Positions 8,467-17,773 of a stretch of DNA of 64,000 nucleotides are shown here, piece after piece. Made by a program: the position numbers and the translations under genes. Each line of letters opens with the position of its first letter. Position 1 is the stretch's first letter. The notes beneath the pieces are model-generated. The model worked only from the letters and a program-made list of their open reading frames with translations, did no database searches and had not been told where the DNA came from. The stretch spans positions 174,675 through 238,674 of the forward strand of contig WYBM01000051.1 of the NCBI GenBank assembly GCA_011525915.1, written 5' to 3'. Origin of the DNA: Ardenticatenaceae bacterium (lineage in GTDB: Bacteria > Chloroflexota > Anaerolineae > Promineifilales > Promineifilaceae).

Positions 8467-9399
8467 ATGAGTCACACATTCATTCATGCAAATCACCTTT
8501 CTGAAGTTCCTCAGCGCGCACCAACGTTTGTGGCCATTGGCTCTTTTGATGGCGTTCATCTGGGTCACCAGTCCGTGTTACGCAGCATGGTAGCGGCCGC
8601 CCAAAAGGCAGGCGTACGCACGGCCGTACTGACCTTCTTCCCCCACCCTAAACGTGTGCTGCAAAATCTGACAGGCCCTTATTACATTGCTACGCTGGCA
8701 GACCGTGTGGCCTGGCTGGGCGAGGTGGGCATAGACGTGGTCATCACCTACCCGTTTAACGACGAGGTGCGCCATACTCGTGCTGCCGATTTTGTGGCCC
8801 AGCTGTGCCACCATCTGGATATGCGGCAGCTATGGGGGGGCAATTTTGCCCTGGGCTACCAGCGGGAAGGTGACATACCCTTTTTACGTGCCTTGGGACA
8901 GGAGATAGGCTACACCGTTGAACTGGTAGATGCCCTGGTGACGTGGGAGGGGGAACGGGTCAGCAGCAGCCGTATTCGCCGTCATCTGCAACATGGGGAG
9001 ATTAAACTGGCAAATGGATGCCTGACACGGCCATACCGCCTGCGTGGCGTGGTGGTGCGGGGTGACCAACGCGGCCGCACCCTTGGTTTCCCCACCGCCA
9101 ATATCACTTATTGGCCCGAACAAGTCATCCCTGCCAACGGCGTTTACGCTGCTTATGCCTGGGTTGGCGGTCAACCCTACCGGGCTGCCACGAACGTCGG
9201 CATACGCCCCACCGTGGATGGCTCACGCCTGACCGTCGAAGCCCATCTGCTTGATTTTTACGGCGATCTTTATGATCAGGAGCTGTGTCTGGAGTTCCAT
9301 GACCATATTCGCGCCGAAAAGAAGTTCGGCGGTCTGGACGAATTAAAAGCACATATCCAGGCAGATGTAGCCCAGGTTCGGTCAACCCTGGCTCTTTGA
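8467..9399 (+). CDS. ribF: Bifunctional riboflavin kinase/FAD synthetase
   Basis: RibF phosphorylates riboflavin to FMN and adenylates FMN to FAD. The N-terminal nucleotidyltransferase half has GSFDGVHLGH (near 22-31) and TFFPHP. The C-terminal flavokinase half has RGRTLGFPTANI and NVGIRPTVDG. At 310 residues it has typical length. AGGAC lies just before the ATG. It ends the nusA operon; its stop codon lies in a 21-bp tandem duplication. Confidence 0.95.
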   Translation: MSHTFIHANHLSEVPQRAPTFVAIGSFDGVHLGHQSVLRSMVAAAQKAGVRTAVLTFFPHPKRVLQNLTGPYYIATLADRVAWLGEVGIDVVITYPFNDEVRHTRAADFVAQLCHHLDMRQLWGGNFALGYQREGDIPFLRALGQEIGYTVELVDALVTWEGERVSSSRIRRHLQHGEIKLANGCLTRPYRLRGVVVRGDQRGRTLGFPTANITYWPEQVIPANGVYAAYAWVGGQPYRAATNVGIRPTVDGSRLTVEAHLLDFYGDLYDQELCLEFHDHIRAEKKFGGLDELKAHIQADVAQVRSTLAL

Positions 9400-9435
9400 G
9401 CGGCCGTTCGCGCTTTTTGAGCGGCCGTTCGCGCT
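9395..9435. repeat. 21-bp tandem duplication across the ribF stop codon
   Basis: A 20-nt unit starting TTTGAGCGGCCGTT occurs at 9395-9414 and again at 9416-9435. Both copies contain a TGA. The core GCGGCCGT is one base from the dispersed octamer. This is probably a simple slippage duplication. Confidence 0.8.
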
Positions 9436-9466
9436 TTGAAGAGCAGACCGCATTTACCAAAGAGCC

Positions 9467-10579
9467 TTAAGGTTGCAGTCCACGCACAATGGTCTGCACA
9501 TTCGCCCGGATCATGCCAATGTAACTGTCTGCACCGCTGCCTACCGGGCCCAAGGCATCGGTATGCAGTGGTAAAACCTGCACCTTATCACAATGCGTCA
9601 GTTCGGCAGCCACTGTTTGCGCCAGGCTGGCATTGTTGGTGATCTCTGTAAAGAGTGTGCAAAGGCGCTGCGCTCTTAAAACAGTTACCAGGTTTACCAG
9701 GTCCGTCGCTGACGGCTCCGCCAATGTGCTCATAGAGGGAATCACCGTCCCCAGAACTTCAAACTGATAGGCTGCAGCAAAGTAGCCCAAAGAGTCATGA
9801 TTGGTGACCAGGATACGATGGCTGGCAGGGATGGTGGCTAACTGCGCCTCCACATAAGCTTCCAATTGTGCCAGTTCCGCCCCATACGCAGCGGCGTTGT
9901 GGGCATAGGTTTCGGCATGGGCCGGGTCCAGTTCGCTTAAAGCCTGCTTTACATTTTCCGTCCACTGCATCACGTTTGCAATGCTGGTCCAGGTATGGGG
10001 ATCAACCTTGCCATGTCCATTGGCTTCTTGATGTACCTCTCCTTCCTCGTCATCATCTGCCCCGTGTCCATGGCCATCAAATGGCAAGGGAACGATGTTG
10101 GCAGAAACGGGCACTTGAGGGACATTTTCACCGATGCTGGCCAGCGTGCTCACCAATCTTTCTTCCAGGTCCCAGCCATTGACAAAGATGACGTCTGCGG
10201 TGGCCACGGCCGCCAACTGCTGCGCCCCCGGCTCATAGCTGTGGGGGTCCTGCCCCGGCCCGGCCAACACCATCAGGTGAATGGCATCCCCGCCTACCTG
10301 GGCCACCACATCACCGATAATGCTGGTGGTGACCACCACTTGCAGCAGTTCGCCGTTAAGTTCGACGGGGGCTAACGTTGGTAAACGCAACATCTCCACC
10401 TGACCATCATAGTCATCTTGACCGGCTTCCAGGTCATCATGCTCATCGGCGGTGTTTGTAGCCAAAACGGCCGTGGCGCCCGGCACTTCTGTAACGGCAC
10501 CGCGGCAGCCCACCAACACCCAGATGCCCACTCCCACCAAAAGCAGCATCGAGCCCATATTTTTACGCTTGCTGTTCAT
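9467..10579 (-). CDS. Metal ABC transporter substrate-binding lipoprotein (ZnuA-like)
   Basis: This is a cluster A-I binding protein for zinc or manganese import, anchored outside the membrane. The signal peptide ends in a lipobox with Cys25 (LVGC). The mature protein opens with a Thr-rich linker, followed by VVTTSIIGDVVAQVGGD and DPHSYEP. The metal ligands expected in the family are present (DPHSYEP, DPHTW, NHDSLGYFA). A His/Asp/Glu-rich stretch around residues 175-200 is the zinc-associated acidic loop of ZnuA-type proteins. The permease and ATPase genes are not adjacent. It is convergent with ribF. Confidence 0.88.
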   Translation of the reverse strand: MNSKRKNMGSMLLLVGVGIWVLVGCRGAVTEVPGATAVLATNTADEHDDLEAGQDDYDGQVEMLRLPTLAPVELNGELLQVVVTTSIIGDVVAQVGGDAIHLMVLAGPGQDPHSYEPGAQQLAAVATADVIFVNGWDLEERLVSTLASIGENVPQVPVSANIVPLPFDGHGHGADDDEEGEVHQEANGHGKVDPHTWTSIANVMQWTENVKQALSELDPAHAETYAHNAAAYGAELAQLEAYVEAQLATIPASHRILVTNHDSLGYFAAAYQFEVLGTVIPSMSTLAEPSATDLVNLVTVLRAQRLCTLFTEITNNASLAQTVAAELTHCDKVQVLPLHTDALGPVGSGADSYIGMIRANVQTIVRGLQP

Positions 10580-10727
10580 GTTCCAGCTCCTTATTGATAC
10601 TTTATATCATTTTTCACCCCCTAATTATAACAACAGGCCCGATGACGGCAATAGGGCTGGCCGCTGGCAGGGATACTGGCATTTGTGGTCAGGTATTTTG
10701 TGGGCTGGCAGCGGACGAAGGTGGCCT

Positions 10728-10764
10728 AAAGCCCCCGGAAGCATGTGGCCTCCGGGGGCTTTTT
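10728..10764 (-). terminator. Terminator after the PKD protein gene
   Basis: GCCCCCGGA pairs with TCCGGGGGC around an 11-nt loop, flanked by A and T runs that extend the stem. It lies immediately after the stop of the minus-strand gene to its right. The plus strand has the better T-run (five T), so it may stop transcription from both sides. Confidence 0.75.
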
Positions 10765-10772
10765 ACTACATG

Positions 10773-12950
10773 CTATTCTTCTTTGATCACAAAAGGAAGG
10801 TAATTGATGTAGTCTAACGCAGGTAGGGACATAATATCAATGGTGCTGACGGCCGTGCTGCTGCCAAATTCGTTTGTGGCTGTCAGGGTAATGGTAAAGG
10901 TGCCGGTCATCGTGTAGGTATGTGTGGGGTCTTTTGTTATGACAATGGGGGCACCATCACCAAAGTCCCAGGTGTAGGTCATGGGTGACGTGCCGGTCGT
11001 CAGATTGGTGAAGTTCACCGGCTGGTTCACCATCGCCGAAGCCGAATGGGTAAAAGCCGCCGTGGGCGCTATGCCGCTTGCCAATACTTCAATGGTTTTG
11101 GCACTGACATCAACGCCAGCCTCATTTTCAGCCGTCAGGGTAACGGTAAAGACGCCGGCAGTGGCGTACTCATGGGTAGGGTTTTCCAGATTGGAAAGAG
11201 GGCTGCTGTCGCCAAAGTCCCAGGTGTAGGTCATCGGCGGCGTGCCGGTGGTGGCGTTGGTGAACACGGCCGTACGCCCCAGCACAATGGGGCCATTATG
11301 GCTAAACGCAGCCGTGGGGGCTACAGCCTCATTGGGCACAAACATCGGCCCCATAAAACAGGGGTACGTTTCCGGGTTTGGCTCGCCGCTCACTGTCCAG
11401 CAGTAATAATCTGGCCCGGTGGCGTCTGTATCTGCCTGTGGTACGTACCAGAGCACGATGTTGGCGTCAGCAATGCTTTCACCATTCAAATAAAGATGCG
11501 GTCCTTGCTGATGGTCATCATGGCAGCAGCCGCTGCCGAAGACATACAGGTCGGTGTCGCCCTCGCTGGCATGGTGCAGGGTAGGATAGAGGAAGGGGCT
11601 ATCACCCCGGCCGCGATCACGGTCATATTGCCCCACATCTTGCACAATGTAATACCCCAGGCCGGTGAGGGTGTCCTCCACCAGCCAGCTGTACCCATTG
11701 GCATCAATGTGATGCGGGCCATGCCCGGCTTCCACGTAGGGCACCAGGTAGTCTTCGGTAGTCATGGTCTGCCAATTGCTGCCGTCCCAGCGGGCAAAAC
11801 GGTCATTGGCATCGCCGTTTATAGCAATATTGATGCGCACCACCGGCCGGTACAGCGCATTGGTGCCACACCCTTTACCATAGGCAGCGCTCACAGGGCG
11901 GAAACGGCCGTCATTGTAAAAGCGAATGCGCTGCTCATAACGGTAATTACAGGTATTACCCCAACTACTCATGCGGAAGTCTTGCACCACTTCAAAGCCA
12001 ATGATGTTGTTTTGGTCATCCAATAAATCCAGCACCTGGGTTTCACCGTAGGGGAAGATGGTAAACCCCCCGCCGCCGCTGCTGCACCCGGTAGAGTCCT
12101 GATAACCGCTGGAGCCATAGTCGGCGTGCCATTCTACCAGTTTGATGCTGGTGGCCACCGGCACCCCATTGTACGTGATGTTAGACACATTCATGGCATC
12201 ATTACCGGTGGTGGCGTAATCCATGGTCCAGCCAGCACGGTTGACACTGCCGGGCGCCGGGCAGCTGGTGGGTATAAAGGGTTCAAACGTCCCAGACGTC
12301 GGCGCTTCGGTCCAGTCAATGCCGGCCAACTCTTCAGCCGTCAGGTCAACGATGGCCCACAGAATACGGCCGTCATCGGTGGCAAATGTAGGCGCCACAC
12401 ACAAATGCTGGCCACCGCAGGCTGTGTCCAACAAGCTGGCATCTACGGCTGCCAGCGCCTTATCCTTTGAAGGTCTATAGCCCAACGCGGCAATCACTTC
12501 TGGGGCATTGGTGGCAATCTCCATGGAAAGATCATGGAGCCGCTTGTTGACGCCCGGGTGCATGTGCGGCTGGCGCAGCACATCCAGCACCTCACGGGTG
12601 TTAATGTTTACCAGTACGGTGAGGGCTACATCTTCATCCCAATTATAAATTTCTACCTGGCGGCAGTCAGCCGTGGCGCAGGCACTGGCCGCGGCCGTGT
12701 ATTGCCCGGCGGTAACGGTGCGCACACCAAACACTTCGGCCCGATGCCCCAACGTATGGGCCTGCACCCGTGCGTCAGACAAGGCCAAATCCTGGGCCAA
12801 CTGCTGCTCTGGCGTCATCTGCCCGGAAAGCTGTACCGCTGCTGATTTGCCGCGGACTTCCGGGGCTGGCCTGGTCATAATGGCCACAATAACGGCCGTA
12901 AACAACCCGGCCATCAATAAAACACCCATCAACTTCTTCATAATTTGCAC
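10773..12950 (-). CDS. Secreted copper-amine-oxidase-like protein with two PKD domains
   Basis: A 725-residue exported protein with an N-terminal membrane or signal segment (residues 5-25). Residues 220-505 resemble the catalytic region of copper amine oxidases. NTCNYRYEQRIRFYNDG (332-348) fits the T-x-x-N-Y topaquinone site, which would make Tyr336 the cofactor precursor, and WYVPQAD fits near the end. The usual HxH copper-ligand block is not seen after it, where YRPVVRINIAI occurs instead. His-rich patches HGPHH (410-414) and CCHDDHQQGPH lie elsewhere. Two PKD domains (about 545-623 and 629-708) follow, then a YLPFV tail. Amine oxidase activity is uncertain. Confidence 0.65.
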   Translation of the reverse strand: MQIMKKLMGVLLMAGLFTAVIVAIMTRPAPEVRGKSAAVQLSGQMTPEQQLAQDLALSDARVQAHTLGHRAEVFGVRTVTAGQYTAAASACATADCRQVEIYNWDEDVALTVLVNINTREVLDVLRQPHMHPGVNKRLHDLSMEIATNAPEVIAALGYRPSKDKALAAVDASLLDTACGGQHLCVAPTFATDDGRILWAIVDLTAEELAGIDWTEAPTSGTFEPFIPTSCPAPGSVNRAGWTMDYATTGNDAMNVSNITYNGVPVATSIKLVEWHADYGSSGYQDSTGCSSGGGGFTIFPYGETQVLDLLDDQNNIIGFEVVQDFRMSSWGNTCNYRYEQRIRFYNDGRFRPVSAAYGKGCGTNALYRPVVRINIAINGDANDRFARWDGSNWQTMTTEDYLVPYVEAGHGPHHIDANGYSWLVEDTLTGLGYYIVQDVGQYDRDRGRGDSPFLYPTLHHASEGDTDLYVFGSGCCHDDHQQGPHLYLNGESIADANIVLWYVPQADTDATGPDYYCWTVSGEPNPETYPCFMGPMFVPNEAVAPTAAFSHNGPIVLGRTAVFTNATTGTPPMTYTWDFGDSSPLSNLENPTHEYATAGVFTVTLTAENEAGVDVSAKTIEVLASGIAPTAAFTHSASAMVNQPVNFTNLTTGTSPMTYTWDFGDGAPIVITKDPTHTYTMTGTFTITLTATNEFGSSTAVSTIDIMSLPALDYINYLPFVIKEE

Positions 12951-13171
12951 CTCTTAGGGAATGAAACAATGGCGTTTGATAAATCGATTTGCGGGCAACA
13001 GTGTAACATTCAACGACTGGCTATGGCAAGTTTACAAATGTGTCTATAAGCATACCCGGCCATGGCCGTAACTTGGGTGAATGTGTTGAGTATCATGAAT
13101 GCAGAACAAGATTAAGCGAAAACAACCGATGGGAGAACACTTTCTGTGGTTACTCTAAACTCTACTTCCAA

Positions 13172-13954
13172 TCAAAGCCAGTCATCACTGCGACCTTGAA
13201 CCGTCTGATAGCTTTGGAACGCCAGGAATCCAAACAAAAGCGCCATAAAGACGCTGTTCATGAGAACCAGGCCCACTATGGCCATCATAGCGCCGGAGAT
13301 GACTGAGAGCCAAAGCGATTTGCGCATCCCATCCCACGGATCAAATTTAACAAACAGGTGACGGGCAACATTTCCTCCGTCTAGTGGGTAAACCGGCACA
13401 AGATTGATGAGCCCCCAAAATATATTCACCCACAGCAGCACCCTGACCACAGAACTCACAAACCAACCGCCAGCAGGTAACACGGCCGTGGGCAAAGGAA
13501 CCACGCCCAACCACCAATTGAGGAAAATCTGGCCCCCCCACGCAGCAATGACTGCCAGGATAATCCCCGCTAGAAGAAACCCTGCAAACGGTCCGGCAAG
13601 CGAAATGAAAACCTGTTGCATTGCGCTAAGCGAAACGTCAGACCAGCGGCTTCCCCTCCATGAGGATTCAGGTACAGCCAACCCACCAAAAAGGTGAAGA
13701 ACAATAGACGAGGACTGGCCATACATACGCATTGCCAGTGAGTGCCCTAACTCATGAACCAGGATCGACACAAAAACAACCACCACCCAGATCAGCAGGT
13801 GAACAATGCCACCAGATGATACTCCCAAAAGCAGGACCATCAGCCAAAACAGAGGATGGACACGAACCGGAATCCCCATAAGGGTGAACTTAAGATCGTA
13901 ACGGGTGTGTGGCGGTGGTTGAAAAAGAGACATGATCTTATTTTGTCCTGCCAT
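13172..13954 (-). CDS. Site-2 protease family (M50) membrane metalloprotease
   Basis: An integral membrane zinc protease that cuts within membrane-spanning segments. It has HELGH in a hydrophobic helix and the second motif NLVPVYPLDGG, supplying the zinc ligands. Around six hydrophobic segments are visible. It lacks PDZ or CBS domains, so it resembles the small M50B/SpoIVFB-like type. The second ATG at 13933 opens MSLFQPPP and is an alternative start; ribosome-binding signals are weak for both. Its substrate is unknown. Confidence 0.88.
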   Translation of the reverse strand: MAGQNKIMSLFQPPPHTRYDLKFTLMGIPVRVHPLFWLMVLLLGVSSGGIVHLLIWVVVVFVSILVHELGHSLAMRMYGQSSSIVLHLFGGLAVPESSWRGSRWSDVSLSAMQQVFISLAGPFAGFLLAGIILAVIAAWGGQIFLNWWLGVVPLPTAVLPAGGWFVSSVVRVLLWVNIFWGLINLVPVYPLDGGNVARHLFVKFDPWDGMRKSLWLSVISGAMMAIVGLVLMNSVFMALLFGFLAFQSYQTVQGRSDDWL

Positions 13955-14014
13955 TCGCCTGCCATCGTCTTCTACAGACAGGCAGGTAAAACCAATTTTA
14001 TTGATATTATTTCT

Positions 14015-14953
14015 TTAGCCAAACATTGTTTCCAAAAAGTGGGTCCGGGGGATACTTCTTATTTTTTCTGCAACTTTTACCATCTGCCAGTGCTTGTTAG
14101 CTTTTTCAGCAATACATTTATCAATACAATATTTCCAGAATCGCCAACAAGATACCGTTGTTGCCGCATATTCTATGAACAGCTGTAAAGTATCTTTTTC
14201 TCCCTCCTCTAAAGTCCGGACCTGTTGATACCCCTTCACCAGCGCGCGCGCTTTGTCAAAAGATCCGTCCAAGTTCCCGCATAATCCTATAATCCCCATG
14301 GCCAAGTCAAACACCTTATAGTGGTAGAGGGCACTTTCAAAATCAATAATCGCTTTCAGCTGCTTGCCCACAAACAACACGTTGTCGTAAAACATGTCGC
14401 CGTGAATCAGTCCACGAGGTAAATCTTGTTGTATTTGTTGTTCAAGATCGGGAAGCCGTCTGGCTACCCAGCGTTCATAGTCTGGATCAATAGACTGATC
14501 AACCACCTGTGGAAAAGGTTCTACACCATATGGCAATTTTCCAGACAAGCAATCAGGTGCGGGGACCTGGTGCAGCCGGGCCATGGCTGCCCCGATTTGA
14601 CGCAACATAGCCATGTCTAGATCTTGCTCCACCTGCCCAGTTATATAGGCTTTTATCATCACAGGCTTACCATCATAGACTGTATTTGTTCCCCCTTTGA
14701 TCGGGGGCAGCAGGCGTGTGGCGGGGTATTTATGGTCTGCCAATATCAACAACACTCTTGCCAACCCCATGATATACTTCATGCTTTTGCCGTCAAACAC
14801 TGTCAGTATGTAACGGCCCTGCTGCGTATAGAGTAAGTAGTTGGAGTTAGATGCCCCCGCTTCGATAGGCTCAAAACTGAGCATAGTCAGGCCATAGGCA
14901 TTGGCCATTTCCTGAATCTCATTTTTTTGAAACTGTATATATACGGCCATCAT
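14015..14953 (-). CDS. APH-fold kinase, homoserine kinase type II-like
   Basis: A 312-residue small-molecule kinase of the aminoglycoside phosphotransferase/ThrB-II superfamily. The catalytic loop is HGDMFYDN (184-191, catalytic Asp186), and the metal site is IIDFE (Asp204). GASNSNYLL near residue 34 matches the homoserine kinase II N-terminus. Phosphorylation of homoserine is likely, but choline or an antibiotic cannot be excluded. The gene is AT-richer than its neighbours and contains no ACGGCCGT, which hints at acquisition. Confidence 0.7.
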   Translation of the reverse strand: MMAVYIQFQKNEIQEMANAYGLTMLSFEPIEAGASNSNYLLYTQQGRYILTVFDGKSMKYIMGLARVLLILADHKYPATRLLPPIKGGTNTVYDGKPVMIKAYITGQVEQDLDMAMLRQIGAAMARLHQVPAPDCLSGKLPYGVEPFPQVVDQSIDPDYERWVARRLPDLEQQIQQDLPRGLIHGDMFYDNVLFVGKQLKAIIDFESALYHYKVFDLAMGIIGLCGNLDGSFDKARALVKGYQQVRTLEEGEKDTLQLFIEYAATTVSCWRFWKYCIDKCIAEKANKHWQMVKVAEKIRSIPRTHFLETMFG

Positions 14954-15133
14954 TCATCCCATGTTAATTTCTCATTGGCTTGAGCTTCACGGTTCTGTTA
15001 GTCTCCTCTTAAGCTTGCCTTAACAGCAGGCAAGTGAGGCAGCTGCCTATGTGACAACATGCATGACTTTGATCTGGCCCATAAGCGCCAGGTTTTCAGG
15101 AACAAAGCCCGTAATCGCCCCCGCTTTAACAAA

Positions 15134-15484
15134 CTATTCCCGCAGAATGGCCACAATCTGCTGATTATTCTCCGTTCCCCAGTGGGCAATGGCATCCAAC
15201 ACCGGGGCTAAGGTGTACCCAAAGCCACTTAACCGGTACTCCACTTTGGGTGGCACCACCGGGTACACCACGCGTGTTATAAGGCCATCTTGCTCCAGGT
15301 TACGCAGCTGCTGTGTCAACATCTTGGCTGTAATGCCACCAGAAATGCTGCGCTGCAATTCACTAAACCGCACGACCTCATTCTGGTAAATTTTCCACAA
15401 AATACGTGGTTTCCACTTGCCGCTTAGCATCTCCAGGCAAGTCTCTACAGGGCATATATGAACACGGGATGTGGTATTGATCAT
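15134..15484 (-). CDS. HxlR-family transcriptional regulator
   Basis: A 116-residue winged-helix repressor/activator. The family hallmarks are Cys11 in CPVE, then LSGKWKPRILW, RFSELQRSISGGITAKMLTQQLRNLEQDGLI and the PPKVEYRLSGFG wing. A Cys at this N-terminal position senses electrophiles in relatives such as YodB. The frame is open further upstream, but CGGAAG precedes the ATG at 15484, which begins the conserved domain. It is divergent from the NADP oxidoreductase, with nested palindromes between them, so it probably regulates that gene and itself. Confidence 0.9.
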   Translation of the reverse strand: MINTTSRVHICPVETCLEMLSGKWKPRILWKIYQNEVVRFSELQRSISGGITAKMLTQQLRNLEQDGLITRVVYPVVPPKVEYRLSGFGYTLAPVLDAIAHWGTENNQQIVAILRE

Positions 15485-15518
15485 GGATTTCTTCCGGATG
15501 TCCGCTATCTTTTTGGTT

Positions 15519-15563
15519 AGTATGTTACAGAAAAGTGCATACTTGATAAAGTAACATATGCAC
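15519..15563. promoter_or_regulatory. Nested operators between hxlR-type regulator and oxidoreductase
   Basis: Three inverted repeats overlap: TACTT-GATA-AAGTA (15540-15553), GTGCATA-N15-TATGCAC (15535-15563) and GTATGTTAC/GTAACATAT (15520-15528, 15551-15559). HxlR proteins bind short palindromes of the TACT/AGTA kind, so this is the expected operator. The word AGTATGTTAC at 15519-15528 recurs as AGTATATTAC upstream of the DJ-1-type gene at 48427. Confidence 0.7.
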
Positions 15564-15640
15564 TCTACACTGGTTTTTAGGGGTTGTAAAGACTCCCACG
15601 CAAAAAAGTGTATAAAATTTAGAACGAGGAGTAAAACAAC

Positions 15641-16252
15641 ATGAACATTCGTGTGCTGGGTGCAGGGAATATTGGGGGAACTCTGGGGAGGAAGTGGGCG
15701 GCTCATGGCCATGAGGTTGTCTTTGGCGTGCGTAACCCACAGGCGGAAAAGGTGCAGTCATTACTGGCCAGCATAGGGCACGGAGCCACGGCCGTGACTG
15801 TGCCCACATCCATTGCCAATGTCGATGTGGTGGTCTTTGCCATCCCTGGTCGGGCTATGGCAGAAACCATCTCACAGTTAGGCAGCCAGCTCCACGGTAA
15901 AATCCTCATCGACACCACCAACAACGTTGGGCAGGCGACAATGCACAGCCTGGATGCGCTGCGGCAGGCGGCGCCGGGCAGCCCTCTGTTCCGCGCCTTC
16001 TCTACGCTGGGATGGGAAAATTTCGCCAATCCTGTTATTGACGGGTTGCAGGTAGACCTGTTTTATTGCGGTGACCATGGGGAAGGGCAAACGGCCGTTC
16101 ACGCGCTCATTGCCGCTATAGGGTTACGCCCGGTTTACATTGGCGGGCTGGACCAAGCCCACCTCATTGACGCCCTCACCCGGCTTTGGTTTGTGGTTGT
16201 ACAGCAGCAGGGTCAGGGCCGTCATCTGGCATTCAAGATGATCAGTGACTGA
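15641..16252 (+). CDS. NADPH-dependent F420 reductase-like oxidoreductase
   Basis: A 203-residue protein with an N-terminal Rossmann fold (GAGNIGGTLG, residues 7-16). The pattern of the F420-dependent NADP reductase superfamily follows: FGVRNP, VVVFAIPGRAM, ILIDTTNN and AFSTLGWENF. These proteins move hydride between NAD(P)H and flavin, F420 or small carbonyl substrates; the real substrate is unknown. AACGAGG precedes the ATG. It is controlled presumably by the divergent HxlR regulator. A paralogue lies at 55423-56103. Confidence 0.82.
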   Translation: MNIRVLGAGNIGGTLGRKWAAHGHEVVFGVRNPQAEKVQSLLASIGHGATAVTVPTSIANVDVVVFAIPGRAMAETISQLGSQLHGKILIDTTNNVGQATMHSLDALRQAAPGSPLFRAFSTLGWENFANPVIDGLQVDLFYCGDHGEGQTAVHALIAAIGLRPVYIGGLDQAHLIDALTRLWFVVVQQQGQGRHLAFKMISD

Positions 16253-16273
16253 AAACACATTGCCCCTCATCCA

Positions 16274-17728
16274 TCATCCATCCGTCACCGGCAAGCCGCT
16301 GGGGACGGCCGTCGGCACCAGGCGCTCCATATCGGCGGCGGCCGGGTCAGTCAGGCTTTCCAGAAAGGCTATAAGCTGCTGGATTTCCTGGCGAGACAGA
16401 GTAACGGCCGGCAGCTGTGGGGATAGGGTGGCCAGGATGTCTTCAAGGGTTATGGGGTGGTTTTGCAACGTGTCACGCAATTCGGCAGGGAGTTGACGGC
16501 CGTCATAAGCACGTAGTGACGCTTCCGGGGTTAGATGATGGGTAATCACGGCGGCCAGCGAATCATAGGCGCCGTTGTGCAGCCAGGGGCCGCTCAGGGT
16601 AACATTGCGCAAGGATGGCGTACGGAAAGCGTAATGGTCAGCCGGGTTTTGGGTCAGAGCATAACGGCCGTAATCCAGCGGGGCAAAATCATCCCGGCCT
16701 GGCCCAAACTGGGGAACCGCAATGTTATGGTACTTCTGATCCGTGAACAAACTGCCACTATGGCAAACGGCACACTGCGCTTTGCCATAAAACAGAAGGG
16801 CGCCTTGTTTGGCCGCCGCTGACACGGCCGTGGTATCACCAGCCAGGTAGTGATCCCACGGTGTATCCGTAAATGTAAAGGCTTCCGTTTCAAACGCGGC
16901 GATGGCATTGGCGGCATGGTGAAAACCCCATTGGCCTGGGGGCACATCCGGGTAGGCCCGCTGAAATAAATCGTGGTATGCCGGAATGGCCAACAGCCGC
17001 TGCATGAGCAGCCCCCAGATCTCCGGGAAGTAGCGGCTGTCGTTGGGGATGGCCGCCAATTCATTGGGCTGGCCAAACACGTCCGTATCTTCCCAGCCAG
17101 TGGGTTGATGGTTATTGTAAGCCGTTTCCTCATCCAATAATGTGCCCGGTTCAATAGCGTAACCCGCCACGTTGTACCAGCCACCGCGCATCTCGTTACG
17201 AATGGCGACCGGGAACATAGCCTGGGCCGCCAGTACGCTGTCCAGGCCTGCTGGCAAATAATCACCAGCGGGGGTAATAAAACCGGCCTCAGGGCTGCCG
17301 GCTACCCGTCCATCCCAGAACATGGTTTGCCAGGCTGGCAAGCCACGATTGAACAGTTCGGTAGCATGGCGAGGCACAAAGTCCCGGTTTACCCCTAGCT
17401 GGCGGTTAGGCCCAAACCCGGTACTGCCGGTGCCAATGGAGAGCCTGAGCCGGTCACCTGTTCCCAACTGCGGGTGATGGCAGGTAGCGCAGGAGGTGTC
17501 ACGGTTCCCGCTAAGTTCCTTGTCAAAAAACAGGGCCTGCCCCAGGGCAACTTTGGCCGGGTCTTGGGGGGAAGCAGGCGCCAACGGCGTCAGGCCATTG
17601 GGGGTGATGATGGCTTGCAGTTGTTCATCCAGGGCGGCTGTCTGGCTCACCTGGCGCTGCTGCCAGAAAAGGGCCGCCAATACCAGGAGACCACTCATTA
17701 AAAGGGAAAGGGGAACAATCTTTTTCAT
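16274..17728 (-). CDS. Di-haem cytochrome c peroxidase (CCP/MauG family)
   Basis: A periplasmic or extracytoplasmic di-haem protein that reduces hydrogen peroxide or carries out MauG-type oxidation. A signal-anchor (6-22) is followed by two CxxCH haem sites: SCATCHHPQLGTGD (Cys80, Cys83, His84) and QCAVCHSGSLFTD near residue 318. LFFDKELSGN before the first haem and FRTPSLRNVTLSGPWLHNGAY after the second are family signatures. Length 484 is normal. It is convergent with the preceding oxidoreductase, with only 21 bp between stops. Confidence 0.92.
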   Translation of the reverse strand: MKKIVPLSLLMSGLLVLAALFWQQRQVSQTAALDEQLQAIITPNGLTPLAPASPQDPAKVALGQALFFDKELSGNRDTSCATCHHPQLGTGDRLRLSIGTGSTGFGPNRQLGVNRDFVPRHATELFNRGLPAWQTMFWDGRVAGSPEAGFITPAGDYLPAGLDSVLAAQAMFPVAIRNEMRGGWYNVAGYAIEPGTLLDEETAYNNHQPTGWEDTDVFGQPNELAAIPNDSRYFPEIWGLLMQRLLAIPAYHDLFQRAYPDVPPGQWGFHHAANAIAAFETEAFTFTDTPWDHYLAGDTTAVSAAAKQGALLFYGKAQCAVCHSGSLFTDQKYHNIAVPQFGPGRDDFAPLDYGRYALTQNPADHYAFRTPSLRNVTLSGPWLHNGAYDSLAAVITHHLTPEASLRAYDGRQLPAELRDTLQNHPITLEDILATLSPQLPAVTLSRQEIQQLIAFLESLTDPAAADMERLVPTAVPSGLPVTDG

Positions 17729-17773
17729 ACCACTAACGTAAGGACATTCACGTAGGGCCGTTTTGCAAAAATA

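Noticed and set aside
11046..12026. Long plus-strand frame of 326 codons opposite the amine-oxidase-like gene
   Set aside because: Antisense shadow of a strongly supported gene with PKD domains and a secretion signal; no ribosome-binding site and no recognisable family.
13014..13171. Possible small gene or RNA between the PKD protein and the site-2 protease
   Set aside because: No open frame with a start signal and no convincing fold; nothing is reported.
15485..15712. 76-codon N-terminal extension of the HxlR gene
   Set aside because: The extension crosses the operator and the divergent gene start and is not like the family; the start at 15484 fits.
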